Below the pieces are notes generated by a model. That model ran no database searches and had not been told where the DNA came from. It saw only the letters and a program-made list of their open reading frames with translations. From Patulibacter americanus DSM 16676 (lineage in GTDB: Bacteria > Actinomycetota > Thermoleophilia > Solirubrobacterales > Solirubrobacteraceae), in contig NZ_ATUD01000013.1 in the NCBI RefSeq assembly GCF_000420025.1, positions 62,001 to 126,000 of the forward strand: a stretch of DNA of 64,000 nt, given 5' to 3'. Position 1 is the stretch's first letter. Every line of letters begins with the position of its first letter. The translations under genes were made by a program, and so were the position numbers. Positions 1 through 9,001 of this stretch are shown piece after piece.

Positions 1-196
1 TGCGCGCGAGCACGGTGCCGTCCGCCGCGAGGATCCGCCCGCGCGGGACCCGCTGCGCCCGGATGACGTCGCGGTTGTTCTGCGCCGACGCCCGCAGGTC
101 GCCGTCCTCGAGGACCGTCCAGCGCGAGGTGAAGACGAGCAGCAGCCCGAACAGCACGAGGACGACGAGGAAGAGGTTCCGGATCTGCCCGTTCAC
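1..196 (-). CDS. pbpA: Penicillin-binding protein (transpeptidase), N-terminal fragment
   Basis: Only the first 65 codons are inside the window; the gene runs off the left edge. The GTG start overlaps the stop of the upstream SEDS gene as GTGA. The protein opens with a short cytoplasmic end and one membrane segment (about residues 6-23, LFLVVLVLFGLLLVFTS), followed by DLRASAQNNR and QRVPRGRILAADGTVLAR, the sequence typically found just after the membrane anchor of class B PBPs. In actinobacteria the partner of FtsW/RodA in this operon is PbpA, a D,D-transpeptidase that cross-links peptidoglycan. The catalytic domain is not visible here, so the class B assignment rests on the N-terminus and gene order. 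Confidence 0.85.
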   Translation of the reverse strand, partial: MNGQIRNLFLVVLVLFGLLLVFTSRWTVLEDGDLRASAQNNRDVIRAQRVPRGRILAADGTVLAR

Positions 197-1536
197 GTGG
201 GCCTCCGGGCGTCCTCGGACACGCGCATGAGCAGCGCGAGCAGGATGAAGTTGGCCATCACGGAGGAGCCGCCGTACGAGATGAAGGGGAGCGTGACGCC
301 GGTCAGCGGGATCACCTTGGTCACGCCGCCGACGATCACGAACACCTGGAGGGCGAAGACCGACGTCAGGCCGGTCGCCAGCAGCTTGGAGAACGGGTCG
401 CGCGCCAGGGACGCGATGCGGAACCCGCGCTGCACGATCAGCAGGTAGGTGAGCAGGATCGCGGCGGCGCCGATCAGCCCGGTCTCGTTCGTGATCAGCG
501 CGTAGATCATGTCCGTCTGCGACGCCGGCAGCAGCTCCGTCGTCACGGTGCCACCGTCCGAGACCCGCGTCAGGAGCTCGGCCTGGCCGAAGCCCCGGCC
601 GAAGAGCCCGCCGTCGGCCTGGGCGAAGAGCGACTGCGCCAGCTGGTAGCTCGAGCCGAACCCGGGCTTGCCCTGGTCCGCGATGTCCGCCCCGAACAGC
701 ACGGGGTCCAACGGGTTCTGCCACGCGGCGACGCGGTCCTGCACGTGCCCGACCCGCCCGCCGACGACGTAGGCGCCGAGGGCGAACGCGCCGAGCCCGA
801 GCAGCGGGTAGCGCTTCTTGCCCGTCGCGACGTAGAGCAGCGCGAGGAACGCGCCGAAGAACATGAGGGCGGCGCCGAGGTCGCGGATGAAGATGAGGAG
901 CAGCATCGCCGTGCCCCAGATCGCCAAGAGCGGGCCGAAGTGGCGCAGCGGCGGGAGCGACATGCCCAGGAACCGGCGGCCCCCGTGGATCAGCACCTGC
1001 CGGGTCTCGCGCAGGTAGCCCGCGAGGAAGATGACGATGCCGATCTTCGCGAACTCCGCGGCCTGGAACGAGAACGGCCCGAGCCGGATCGAGAGGTAGG
1101 CCCCGTTCGTCGCCTCGCCGATCACGGGCATGCGCGGCAGCACCAGCAGGAGCAGCGAGCCTGCCGCGATCGTGTACCGGTAGCGCTCGAGCAGGTGGTA
1201 GTCGCGCAGCACCACCATCGTGAACGCGAACAGCCCCAGGCCGACGACGAACCACTGCGCCTGCAGCCGGGCGAAGCTCTCGTCGATCCGGTAGAGCTCG
1301 ACGAGCCCGAAGCACGCGAGCACCGCCACGAGCGGGAACAGGTACGGGTCCGCGTTCGGCGCCGTGAAGCGGATGACGAGATGCCCGACGAGGCAGAGGC
1401 CGAGGAAGACGGCCCCGTACGTCAGCGAGGCGTTGGAGAGGAAGGCGTCGCGCTTGAGGAAGATCGCCGCGAAGCCGGCGGTGACCAGCAGGGCGGACGG
1501 CAACAGCGCGAGAGCCTCGCGGTTGCGGGCGCTCAC
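193..1536 (-). CDS. SEDS-family peptidoglycan glycosyltransferase FtsW/RodA
   Basis: Integral membrane protein of 447 residues with about ten hydrophobic helices. SEDS proteins polymerise lipid II into glycan strands and work with a class B PBP, encoded immediately downstream. Visible family features are the periplasmic-loop stretch around YQLAQSLFAQADGGLFGRG and the C-terminal signature PFISYGGSSVMANFILLALLMR. The GTG start overlaps the end of the phosphatase gene by four bases, so translation is probably coupled. FtsW and RodA cannot be told apart safely from sequence alone; the position between pstP and pbpA is that of RodA in mycobacteria. Confidence 0.92.
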   Translation of the reverse strand: MSARNREALALLPSALLVTAGFAAIFLKRDAFLSNASLTYGAVFLGLCLVGHLVIRFTAPNADPYLFPLVAVLACFGLVELYRIDESFARLQAQWFVVGLGLFAFTMVVLRDYHLLERYRYTIAAGSLLLLVLPRMPVIGEATNGAYLSIRLGPFSFQAAEFAKIGIVIFLAGYLRETRQVLIHGGRRFLGMSLPPLRHFGPLLAIWGTAMLLLIFIRDLGAALMFFGAFLALLYVATGKKRYPLLGLGAFALGAYVVGGRVGHVQDRVAAWQNPLDPVLFGADIADQGKPGFGSSYQLAQSLFAQADGGLFGRGFGQAELLTRVSDGGTVTTELLPASQTDMIYALITNETGLIGAAAILLTYLLIVQRGFRIASLARDPFSKLLATGLTSVFALQVFVIVGGVTKVIPLTGVTLPFISYGGSSVMANFILLALLMRVSEDARRPT

Positions 1537-2801
1537 GGCTTGACGACCTCGCCGCGCTCCAGGCGGGAGACCAGGTCGTTCGCGTCACCGAGCGAGCGGA
1601 TCCGGTGGTCGAACAGCCGCTCGCGCAGCGCCGGATCCACCTCGCTCACGGGCACCGACGACGGGTAGTTCGGGCTGTAGAGGTCGATCCCGAGCGGCAG
1701 CTCGTACGGCAGCCCGCGGTAGACCGTGACGAGGCCGCGGTAGGAGCCGACGAAGTAGACCGTCTGGGACGCGAAATACACGCCCGTCAGCACGCAGCCG
1801 ACGAGGAACAGCACGATGAACGGGCCGGCGCGCAGGCCGCGACGGCGGCGCTTCGTGCCGCCCGTGACGGTGCCGTGCGGCTCGGGCCGGTCGATGAGCG
1901 GCCGGGGGCCGGGCTCCTCGCGCTCGGGGGCGGCGACGGCCGGCATGACCGCCGTCGTCTGCTCGCCGCGGCCCGTGCCGTCGTCCGTCAGCTCGCCCGG
2001 GGCGTCGGGGCCGGCGTGCGGCATCGTCGGCTCGTCCTCGATCGCCGCCCCGCGCGTGGCGGGGTAGACGGGCGCCGACTCGTCGCCCGCGACGCGGAAC
2101 AGCAGGACGGTGATGTTGTCGCGGCCGCCGGCCTCGTTCGCCGCGTCGACGAGGGCGTCGACCCGGGCGTCCAGCGACGCGTCGATGTTCAGGAGGTCCT
2201 CGATGCGGTCCTCGGACAGCATCGCGGTGAGGCCGTCGCTGCAGACCATGTAGAGGTCGTGGTTCTCGACCCGCAGGACCTCGGAGTCGACGGCGACCTC
2301 GGACTCCGGCCCCAGCGCGCGGGTGATGATGGAGCGCTGCGGGTGCTCCGCGGCCTCCTCCGGCGTGAGCCGGCCCTGGCGCACGAGCTCCTCGACGAGC
2401 GAGTGGTCGCGGGTCAGGCGCTCGAGGTGGTTGTGGCGCAGGCGGTAGAGGCGGCTGTCGCCGACGTGGACCACCACGAGCTCGCGCTCGTCGACGTAGG
2501 CGGCGGTGAGCGTCGTGCCCATCCCGGCGTTGGAGCTGTCGCTCTGCGCGCGCTCGTGGATCCGGCGGTTGGCCTCGACCACGCGGTCGCGCAGCCGCTC
2601 GGCCATCGTGCCGTCCTTCGCGTCGCCGAGGCCCTCGTGAAGCACCTCGACCGCCATGCGGGAGGCGACCTCGCCGGCTTGGGCGCCGCCCATGCCGTCC
2701 GCGACGGCGAACAGGGGCGTCCGCGCCAGGAAGGAGTCCTCGTTGGCGGGGCGCTGGCGGCCGGTGTCCGTCCGCTGGGCGTATTCGATGACGCGAAGCA
2801 C
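1533..2801 (-). CDS. pstP: PP2C-family serine/threonine protein phosphatase PstP
   Basis: 422 residues. The N-terminal half is a PPM/PP2C domain with the metal-binding motifs VADGMGGAQAGE (about residues 33-44), VVHVGDSRLYR, MVCSDGLTAML and GGRDNITVLLF. A Pro/Glu-rich linker follows, then one membrane helix (GPFIVLFLVGCVLTGVYFAS, about residues 326-345) and a short extracellular tail. The family removes phosphate from targets of the PknA/PknB-type kinases that control cell growth. It sits in the operon with a kinase, two FHA proteins, a SEDS protein and a PBP. The GTG start directly follows the TGA of the FHA gene. Confidence 0.93.
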   Translation of the reverse strand: MLRVIEYAQRTDTGRQRPANEDSFLARTPLFAVADGMGGAQAGEVASRMAVEVLHEGLGDAKDGTMAERLRDRVVEANRRIHERAQSDSSNAGMGTTLTAAYVDERELVVVHVGDSRLYRLRHNHLERLTRDHSLVEELVRQGRLTPEEAAEHPQRSIITRALGPESEVAVDSEVLRVENHDLYMVCSDGLTAMLSEDRIEDLLNIDASLDARVDALVDAANEAGGRDNITVLLFRVAGDESAPVYPATRGAAIEDEPTMPHAGPDAPGELTDDGTGRGEQTTAVMPAVAAPEREEPGPRPLIDRPEPHGTVTGGTKRRRRGLRAGPFIVLFLVGCVLTGVYFASQTVYFVGSYRGLVTVYRGLPYELPLGIDLYSPNYPSSVPVSEVDPALRERLFDHRIRSLGDANDLVSRLERGEVVKP

Positions 2802-3287
2802 TCAGTCGTCCAGGTAGGTGAACTCGGTGTCACCGATGCGGATGCGGTCGCCCAGCTGGAGCGGCTGGGCACCCACGAGCGGCTCCTCGTTGAGGAACGT
2901 GCCGTTCGTCGAACCCAGATCCTCCACGATGACCACCCCTGCCTGTCGCACCAGCCCCGCGTGCCTGCTCGATGCGTACGGATCCTCGATCTGGATCTCG
3001 ACCTGGGCACCGCGGCCGATGACCGCGCCCTGGCCGATGTCGTACTCGTCCCCGGGATGGTGCCCGATCGCGCGCTCGACCCGCAGCCGGGGCTCGCCGC
3101 GACCGCCGCCGGAGAGGCCCTCGCCCGCCACCACGCCGGGCGCGACCGCGCCCACGGCACCGCGGGAGAGGTCGACGACGCTCGAACGCGCCACCCACGC
3201 CAGGAACAGGTAGAGCACGCCGACGATCGCGAACTTCAGCGCGACGGAGACCGGCTCGACGAGGTCCGCGAGGGGTGGTGCGATCAC
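2802..3287 (-). CDS. fhaB: FHA-domain membrane protein FhaB
   Basis: 161 residues when started at the GTG that overlaps the fhaA stop (GTGA), the start chosen here; upstream in-frame codons lie inside fhaA. A membrane helix (VSVALKFAIVGVLYLFLAWVA) near the N-terminus is followed by a linker and a C-terminal FHA domain with IGRGAQVEIQIEDPYASSRH, DLGSTNGTFLNEE and LQLGDRIRIGDTEF. FHA domains bind phosphothreonine, and FhaB-type proteins connect Ser/Thr kinases to cell-wall and division proteins. The Ser, Asn and Gly residues of the phosphate-binding face (S-R-H and STNGT) are present. Confidence 0.92.
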   Translation of the reverse strand: MIAPPLADLVEPVSVALKFAIVGVLYLFLAWVARSSVVDLSRGAVGAVAPGVVAGEGLSGGGRGEPRLRVERAIGHHPGDEYDIGQGAVIGRGAQVEIQIEDPYASSRHAGLVRQAGVVIVEDLGSTNGTFLNEEPLVGAQPLQLGDRIRIGDTEFTYLDD

Positions 3288-4144
3288 GCGCCGTCCTCCA
3301 CGTGCAGCACGACGGTGCCCAGCTCCAGGCGGTCGCCGATGCGCACGGGCGTCGGCTCGTTCGGGCCGCCGATCATCCGGCCGTTCAGGCGCACGCCGTT
3401 CGTGGAGCCCAGGTCCCACACGAGCCAGCCGTCGCCACGCGGACGCAGCTCCATGTGCTGGCGGGAGACCTCGGCGCTGGCGATCACGACGTCGCAGTCG
3501 CGGCTGCGTCCGACGGTGCCGCCGTCGAGCGGCACGGACTCTCGCCGGCCGTCCATGGACAGCACGATCGCCGGCGCGACGCCGGAACCGCCGCCGCGCG
3601 GGCGGGGCGGGACGACCTCGGCGGGCCGCTGCGGCTCGCGGGAGCGCGCCGCGGGCTCGGCCGGACCGGTGCGCCCGACGGGCTCCTCGCGACCGGTGCG
3701 CTGGGGACCGGCGGGGCGGGCGGACCGACCGTGGTCGGGCTGCGCGGCGACGGCCGGCGGGGCGTCCTCGTGGCTCGCCCGTACGCCGTAGCGGCTCGTG
3801 GGCAGCTCGTCGCCGCGGTGGAAGACGACCTGCGGCGCGTGCGCCAGCGCGAACCGCTGCTCGCGGGCGTGCAGCACGAGGTTCGCCGAGAGCTCGTCGG
3901 CGAGGATGGTGGCGCCGTCGGAGATCCGGCGGTAGTCGGCGGGCGAGAGGTACACGTCGTAGTGGTGGGCGACCCAGGTGCGGTCGAGCCCCTGGCGGCG
4001 CGACGACTCCATCTCCCGAGCCAGCCCACGGGCCAGCTCAGCGGGGGTCACCTCGCTTCGGAACAACCGGCCGAAGGTGCCTTCGACCAGACCAGCAAGC
4101 TTGCTCTCGATGTCTCGCAGCACAGGGGTACCGGGCTCGGTCAC
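3284..4144 (-). CDS. fhaA: FhaA: DUF3662 plus FHA-domain protein
   Basis: 286 residues with two modules. The N-terminal about 115 residues (LRDIESKLAGLVEGTFGRLF, then DVYLSPADYRRI) match the DUF3662/FhaA N-terminal domain. After a Pro/Arg-rich linker, the C-terminus is an FHA domain (GRSRDCDVVIASAEVSRQH, DLGSTNGVRLNGR, RIGDRLELG). In mycobacteria FhaA binds phosphorylated MviN/MurJ and regulates peptidoglycan synthesis. The GTG start overlaps the kinase stop as GTGA, and the stop overlaps the fhaB start in the same way. Confidence 0.93.
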   Translation of the reverse strand: MTEPGTPVLRDIESKLAGLVEGTFGRLFRSEVTPAELARGLAREMESSRRQGLDRTWVAHHYDVYLSPADYRRISDGATILADELSANLVLHAREQRFALAHAPQVVFHRGDELPTSRYGVRASHEDAPPAVAAQPDHGRSARPAGPQRTGREEPVGRTGPAEPAARSREPQRPAEVVPPRPRGGGSGVAPAIVLSMDGRRESVPLDGGTVGRSRDCDVVIASAEVSRQHMELRPRGDGWLVWDLGSTNGVRLNGRMIGGPNEPTPVRIGDRLELGTVVLHVEDGA

Positions 4145-5601
4145 CGGATGCTACGGGGTGTTCGCATCCGACCGAGGCACGCTCCCGTGGCCGCCGTGAG
4201 CAGGAACGCGACGACGGCCGCGACCGCGCCACTCCCGGACCCGCCGACGGCCGCGACCGCCACGGGGACGACGACGCCCGCCGCCGCCGCGACGAGGGCG
4301 AGCAGCGCGACGCCCGCCGCTACCCGCGGTCGCATGCCGGTCCGGGCCGCCGGGCCACCCACCGCGCCGAACGCGACCGCGAGCGCGGCGAGGAGCAGGG
4401 CGGCGAGCGCCGCGGGCCCCACGGCCGCGCCGAGCGCCGCGGCCGCCGGGGCCGCGCGCAGGAGCGCGGGACGCGGGGCCGAGGCGCGGGCCGCCGGGGC
4501 GCGTTCGGCCACCGGACGGGAGCCCCGGGGACGAGCGGTCCCGGCCGGACGCGGCCCCGCGACGGGCCGCGGGGCGGACTCGCGCAGCACGGGGGCCACG
4601 GCGACGCCCCGCTCGGCGAGGCCGCTCCGCAGGGCGCGCTCGAGCTCCTCCACGGTCCCGCGGTCGACGGCGTCGGTGGACGAGGCGCGGTCGATCGCCG
4701 CGACGACGCCCTCGGGGAGGTCCGGACGGCGCGGGCCCAGGGACGGCAGGTCCGTGTGCGTGCGCACGAGCGCGCTCGCCTTGTCGGGCTTGCCCGCGGG
4801 GTGCTCGCCGACGAACGCCTCGTGCAGGATCACGCCAAGCGCCCACAGGTCGCCGGACTCGTCGCCCGTCGCGCCCTTCAGCCGCTCGGGGGCCATGTAC
4901 GAGAGGGTGCCGACGATCCGGCCCTGACGCGTCTCCTCCGGCGCCTCCTTCAGGCGCGCGATCCCGAAGTCCGCCAGCTTGGCCGGCGCGACGTGGGTGC
5001 GGCAGGGCTGCTTGGGGTCGGTGCCGTCGAACGCGCCGACGGGCACGAGGATGTTGCGGGGCGTGACGTCGCGGTGGACGATCCCGCGCGAGTGCGCGTG
5101 CCGGAGCGCCACGCACACCGCGACGCCGATCTGGAGCAGCTCGTCGTCCGTGTGCGTGTCCTCGGCGATCGTCCGCCGCAGCGTGTCGCCGGCGACGAAC
5201 TCCGTCACGAGCCACGCGCAGCCGTCGGCCGTGCCCAACCCGTAGGTGCCGACGACGGTCGGGTGGCCCAGGCGGGCGGCCGCACGGGCCTCGGCCAGCG
5301 CGCGGTCGCCACCGTCGCTGGGCAGGCACTTGATCGCCACCACGCGCCCGAGGTTGCGGTCCTCCGCCTGCCACACGGTCCCCGCGCCGCCGCGGCCGAC
5401 GATGCGCACGAGCGCGTAGCGGCCGAGCACGAGGTCGCCGGGCGCGCGGTCCGCGCCGGGGGGCGTGGGCCGCACCTCGCGCGCGGGTGACCCGTGGCCC
5501 GCGGCAGCGGGCCGGAGCCGCGCGGCCGTGGGGGCGCCGTCCTCCATCGCGGGAGGAAGGACGGGTGACGCTTCGGTCCTGTGGGCGGTTCCCGTGCGCA
5601 C
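4141..5601 (-). CDS. PknB-type Ser/Thr protein kinase with C-terminal membrane helices and no PASTA domains
   Basis: 486 residues from a GTG at 5601; an in-frame ATG at 5547 is an alternative start because neither has a convincing ribosome-binding site. The kinase domain (about residues 60-330) shows the P-loop VGRGGAGTVW, the ATP-binding Lys in VAIKCL, the catalytic loop HRDVTPRNIL, DFGIARL and GTLSYMAPERL. The usual Lys of HRDxKxxN is Thr here. An Ala/Pro/Arg-rich linker follows, and the C-terminus has several hydrophobic helices instead of PASTA repeats, so it does not look like a muropeptide receptor. It heads the operon with fhaA, fhaB, pstP, ftsW/rodA and pbpA and probably phosphorylates these partners. 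Confidence 0.88.
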   Translation of the reverse strand: MRTGTAHRTEASPVLPPAMEDGAPTAARLRPAAAGHGSPAREVRPTPPGADRAPGDLVLGRYALVRIVGRGGAGTVWQAEDRNLGRVVAIKCLPSDGGDRALAEARAAARLGHPTVVGTYGLGTADGCAWLVTEFVAGDTLRRTIAEDTHTDDELLQIGVAVCVALRHAHSRGIVHRDVTPRNILVPVGAFDGTDPKQPCRTHVAPAKLADFGIARLKEAPEETRQGRIVGTLSYMAPERLKGATGDESGDLWALGVILHEAFVGEHPAGKPDKASALVRTHTDLPSLGPRRPDLPEGVVAAIDRASSTDAVDRGTVEELERALRSGLAERGVAVAPVLRESAPRPVAGPRPAGTARPRGSRPVAERAPAARASAPRPALLRAAPAAAALGAAVGPAALAALLLAALAVAFGAVGGPAARTGMRPRVAAGVALLALVAAAAGVVVPVAVAAVGGSGSGAVAAVVAFLLTAATGACLGRMRTPRSIR

Positions 5602-5670
5602 GGCACCGTCTTCGCCCCCCTCCCGGACCCTCCTTCCCGTGCAGGACGGCGCCCGCGGCCCCGGCTCGCC

Positions 5671-5747
5671 CCGCCCCCCGCGGTCGCCCGGACCGCCCCC
5701 CGTGGTGGCCCCGATCCGCCCCCCGCGGTCGCCCGGACCGCCCCCCG
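5671..5747. repeat. Pair of perfect 32-bp direct repeats in the divergent promoter region
   Basis: Two identical 32-base copies (5671-5702 and 5716-5747), each containing CGGTCGCCCGGACCG flanked by C-rich runs, are separated by 13 bases. They lie in the 283-bp gap between the kinase (minus) and the membrane protein (plus). The copies may be regulatory or a recent tandem duplication; nothing in the sequence decides this. Confidence 0.8.
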
Positions 5748-5884
5748 ACCGCCCGGGAAGTGTCCGGAATGTGTCCTCTCAGGAAGGAACCGCCCCAGGA
5801 ACGGTGAACGGCAGGCAGGACCGTCGGTTAGCGTCCTCTGGACTCTCCGGCGCATTTCTTGCCACCTCCCCAGGAGCGCACCCC

Positions 5885-7099
5885 GTGTCGTTCTTCGACG
5901 ACGACGACTTCGATGAGCCCACGCACGTCGCCGACGCCGAGCCCCGGCGCGGTGCCGGCGCGCGCGCTGCTGGCCGGTTCGGGGGATTCGGCGCCGGTCG
6001 GCCCTCCGGCCCCGGTGGTGGTGGCGGCGGCGCGGGCGGGTCAGTGGACCCGAAGACCGCCCGCCAGCGCCAGATCGTGGCCAGCGGCATCATCGTGCTC
6101 GTCCTCATCCTGCTGGTCGTCGGGGTGCAGAGCTGCGTGAACGGCAGCCGCACCTCGGCCCTGAAGGACTACGCGCGGGACGTCACCGCCGTGCTGCAGG
6201 AGTCCCGCGACGACGTCTCGGAGCCCCTGTTCCGCGCCCTGGCCTCCGGCGAGGACGCCAACACGCTGCAGACGTCGCTGAACCGCCTGCGCGAGACGGC
6301 GGAGAGCCAGGCCGAGCGCGTGAAGAACTTCAGCGAGCCCGGCGACGACAGCGGGAAGGCGGCGCAGCACGACCTCGAGCTGGCCATGAACTTCCGCGCC
6401 CGCGCCGTGCGGATCATCGCCGAGCAGATCCCCGCGGCCAAGGCCGACGAGGACACCTCCGAGGCCGCGGCCCGGCGGATCGCCGGCGAGCTCGGCGCGT
6501 TCCTCGCCAGCGACGTGATCGTCTCCCAGCGCACGAAGCCGCTGATCGACGAGGCGCTCGCGGCCAAGGACGTCTCGGGCGCCAACGTCAGCGCCCCGGC
6601 CACCCTGCGCGACGTCTCCCTGCTCGACCCGGTCGCCGTGCTCTCCACGCTGGCCGGCGGAGGCGGCGGCAGCACCGGGGAGGCGGCTTCCTCCGGCGCC
6701 GTCCGAGACCGCTCGGGCGAGGAGCCGGCGCAGCCCGGCACCCACGGCACCGCGCTCAACGCGGTGAGCTTCGGCGACACGGCCCTGCAGGCCGGCGGCG
6801 AGGCGACGACCGTCACGGGCCGCGCCGTCACCGTCAGCGTGCAGAACGGCGGCGACACGGACGAGACGAACATCGACGTCGGCGTGACGTTCACGCCGTC
6901 GGGCGGCGGCCGCGCCGTGAGCACGAAGAAGACCGTGGCGTCGATCGCCCAGGGCCAGACCGCCGAGGTCGAGCTCGAGCTCCCCGCGACCGTCCGTTCC
7001 GGCCAGAGCGGCGAGCTCGTCGTGAAGGTCGGCGGCGTGCCGGGCGAGGAGAAGCTCGACAACAACGAGGCCACGTACTCGGTGACGATCGGCGGCTGA
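5885..7099 (+). CDS. Membrane-anchored protein with coiled region and CARDB-like domain
   Basis: 404 residues from the GTG at 5885, chosen because AGGAG sits eight bases upstream (5872-5876); the frame is open further upstream but that part is low-complexity. The acidic N-terminus (SFFDDDDFDEPT) and a Gly-rich stretch precede one membrane helix (IVASGIIVLVLILLVVGVQS, about residues 64-83). A long helical region follows, then a Gly/Ser linker and a C-terminal beta domain (ITVSVQNGG-like repeats, about residues 305-400) resembling CARDB/Ig-like adhesion domains. The likely topology is cytoplasmic N-terminus with the domain outside. I do not recognise a specific function. The next gene follows four bases later. 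Confidence 0.75.
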   Translation: MSFFDDDDFDEPTHVADAEPRRGAGARAAGRFGGFGAGRPSGPGGGGGGAGGSVDPKTARQRQIVASGIIVLVLILLVVGVQSCVNGSRTSALKDYARDVTAVLQESRDDVSEPLFRALASGEDANTLQTSLNRLRETAESQAERVKNFSEPGDDSGKAAQHDLELAMNFRARAVRIIAEQIPAAKADEDTSEAAARRIAGELGAFLASDVIVSQRTKPLIDEALAAKDVSGANVSAPATLRDVSLLDPVAVLSTLAGGGGGSTGEAASSGAVRDRSGEEPAQPGTHGTALNAVSFGDTALQAGGEATTVTGRAVTVSVQNGGDTDETNIDVGVTFTPSGGGRAVSTKKTVASIAQGQTAEVELELPATVRSGQSGELVVKVGGVPGEEKLDNNEATYSVTIGG

Positions 7100-7103
7100 C
7101 CCG

Positions 7104-7667
7104 GTGCCCGGCGGCGAGGAGACGTATCACCTGATCGCCGTCGTGGGCACCGCCCTGGCGGCGATCGCCCTGATCTGGCTGCTCGTGCTGTCGCTGCGGT
7201 TCCGCGGCCTCCGCCGGGCCCAGTCCGCCGTCCTCGGCGAGAGCGGCACGCAGGATCTCGTCGCCCACGCCGCGCGGCTCACCCACCACGTCGACCGCTC
7301 GACGGCCGAGTGGCGGGCGCTCTCGGATCGCCTGTCGACCCGGATGGGCGGCATCGAGGGCGCGATCCTGCGCGTCTTCTCCCGCCACGGCCTGGTGCGG
7401 TACGACGCCTACGGCGAGCAGTCAGGGCAGCAGTCCTGCTCGCTCGCGCTGCTCGACGTCCGCGGCGACGGCTTCGTGATCACCTCGATCCACCACCGCG
7501 ACCAGGCGCGCCTGTACATCCGCCGCATCAATCGCGGCGAGCCCGAGCACCGCCTCGCCCCTGAGGAGGAAGAGGCGCTCGCCCACGCCCTCCGCGCGGG
7601 CGCGGTGGCCGCCGACGGCGCCATCGACGGCGTCCCCCCGGCCCCCCGACCGGGCATCGACGACTGA
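7104..7667 (+). CDS. DUF4446 family membrane protein
   Basis: 187 residues, GTG start four bases after the preceding stop. One N-terminal membrane helix (LIAVVGTALAAIALIWLLVL) is followed by a charged helix and a soluble domain with the motifs LVRYDAYGEQSGQQSCSLAL, GDGFVITSIHHRDQARLY and GEPEHRLAPEEEEAL, which are characteristic of DUF4446. This family is common near replication origins in Gram-positive bacteria, and its function is unknown. It is probably cotranscribed with the preceding membrane protein. Confidence 0.85.
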   Translation: MPGGEETYHLIAVVGTALAAIALIWLLVLSLRFRGLRRAQSAVLGESGTQDLVAHAARLTHHVDRSTAEWRALSDRLSTRMGGIEGAILRVFSRHGLVRYDAYGEQSGQQSCSLALLDVRGDGFVITSIHHRDQARLYIRRINRGEPEHRLAPEEEEALAHALRAGAVAADGAIDGVPPAPRPGIDD

Positions 7668-7763
7668 GTCCGCGTACGCGGGCCGGGCCGTCCCGTGACC
7701 CGCCCGTGAAAGCCGTTGGACAACCGCGAGACGGCGGGTATCCTCGGTGTCGAGGCACAGGTG

Positions 7764-8495
7764 ATGCACGCGGGCGAGCCCTCAGCCACCGTCGTGACCC
7801 TGCCGCCCCGAGGCGCCGGAAACGCTCCGGTCCCGCCGAGGGGTGGTGGACACATCACTGCGCGCAAACGCCGGTCGCCCGGAGCGGCGGGCAAGGCCGG
7901 CTCGGGCTCCACGAACGGCAAGGCGGGTGCCGGCGCGACCGGCGGCGCCACCACGACGGAGACGTCGCTCGACGCGGGCTCCGCGTCCGCCCCGAGCTCG
8001 CACGTGCTGGTCCTCAACGCGACCTACGAGCCGATACACGTGTGCGGCGTCAAGCGCGCCGCCGTGCTGCTCTTGAAGGAGAAGGCCGAGGTGATCGAGA
8101 CCGGCGAGGGCGAGCTGCACGCCGAGCACACCGCCCTCCCCCGCCCCGCGATCATCCGCCTGCGCACCTACGCCCCGGTGCCCCGCCGCAGCCGTCGCCG
8201 CCTGACCCGCCGCGCCGTCTTCGCCCGGGACGACTTCACCTGCCAGTACTGCGGCGACCGGCACGACCTCACCGTCGACCACGTCATCCCGCGCTCGAAG
8301 GGCGGCTCGAGCGAGTGGGAGAACATCGTGGCCTGCTGCTCCTCGTGCAACCGCCGCAAGGCCGACCGCATGCCCCACCAGGCGCGGATGTTCCCCAAGA
8401 ACACCCCCCGCGCCCCGCACCCCTCGGTCTTCATCCAGGTCGCGTGCCCGCGAATACCGGCCAGCTGGGACGCCTGGCTGGGGATGGCGGCGTGA
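7764..8495 (+). CDS. HNH endonuclease
   Basis: 243 residues from the ATG at 7764. This start is preferred over an upstream TTG (7716) because a -10-like TATCCT at 7739-7744 would place the transcript start after 7716. The C-terminal half is an HNH nuclease domain: FTCQYCGDRHDLTVDHVIP (first Cys pair and the DH metal/catalytic motif), then ENIVACCSSCNRRKADR (Asn and second Cys pair). A preceding domain (HVLVLNATYEPIHVCGVKRA) is usual in the small actinobacterial HNH family often annotated as restriction-like endonuclease. The first about 70 residues are low-complexity. Substrate and role are unknown; there is no neighbouring methylase. Confidence 0.85.
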   Translation: MHAGEPSATVVTLPPRGAGNAPVPPRGGGHITARKRRSPGAAGKAGSGSTNGKAGAGATGGATTTETSLDAGSASAPSSHVLVLNATYEPIHVCGVKRAAVLLLKEKAEVIETGEGELHAEHTALPRPAIIRLRTYAPVPRRSRRRLTRRAVFARDDFTCQYCGDRHDLTVDHVIPRSKGGSSEWENIVACCSSCNRRKADRMPHQARMFPKNTPRAPHPSVFIQVACPRIPASWDAWLGMAA

Positions 8496-8841
8496 TGCGC
8501 GACAGGACACCTCGCGGGGCGTAGCGCCGCTTCCGGCCTTTCAGCTTCGTCGCCCGGCCGCCGACCGTCGCCGTCGCGAACCACGGAGCGGCCCTGGGGG
8601 GACGCCCGGCCGAAGGACCCGTTCCGCGGCAGACGGCCGCGGCCGGCCGATCAGCGCCGTCAGACCGCCGGCCGGCGCCGTCGTACTCCGCGGCGCGGCG
8701 CAGTCCGCGCCTCCGCGGAGGCTCTACGCGGGTTCCGCACCGCACGCCGACACGGGTGCCCTGTGCCGCGCCGCAGTCCTACGCGGTCCGGCCCGAGAAG
8801 CACAGGGCGGGGCCCGTTCTTATCCCCCACCCCGAAACGAC

Positions 8842-8867
8842 GCGCGGCGCCCCGTGGGGCGCCGCGC
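8842..8867 (-). terminator. Perfect GC-rich hairpin, possible terminator
   Basis: Twelve-base perfect inverted repeat (GCGCGGCGCCCC / GGGGCGCCGCGC) with two bases between the arms. There is no T-run on either side, so termination is inferred from stem strength only. It would end a minus-strand transcript passing through 9000-9070. Confidence 0.45.
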
Positions 8868-9001
8868 TGAGAGTGCCGGGTGGTGAACCCGAACTGAGGT
8901 TCCGCTCCCCCCGTGCCAGTAACACGGGTGCGTATCCGCTGGGACCAGGTCGAACCCTCGTTCGGCGATGACGTCGCTGCGTCACCGGACCGCCCGAATG
9001 A

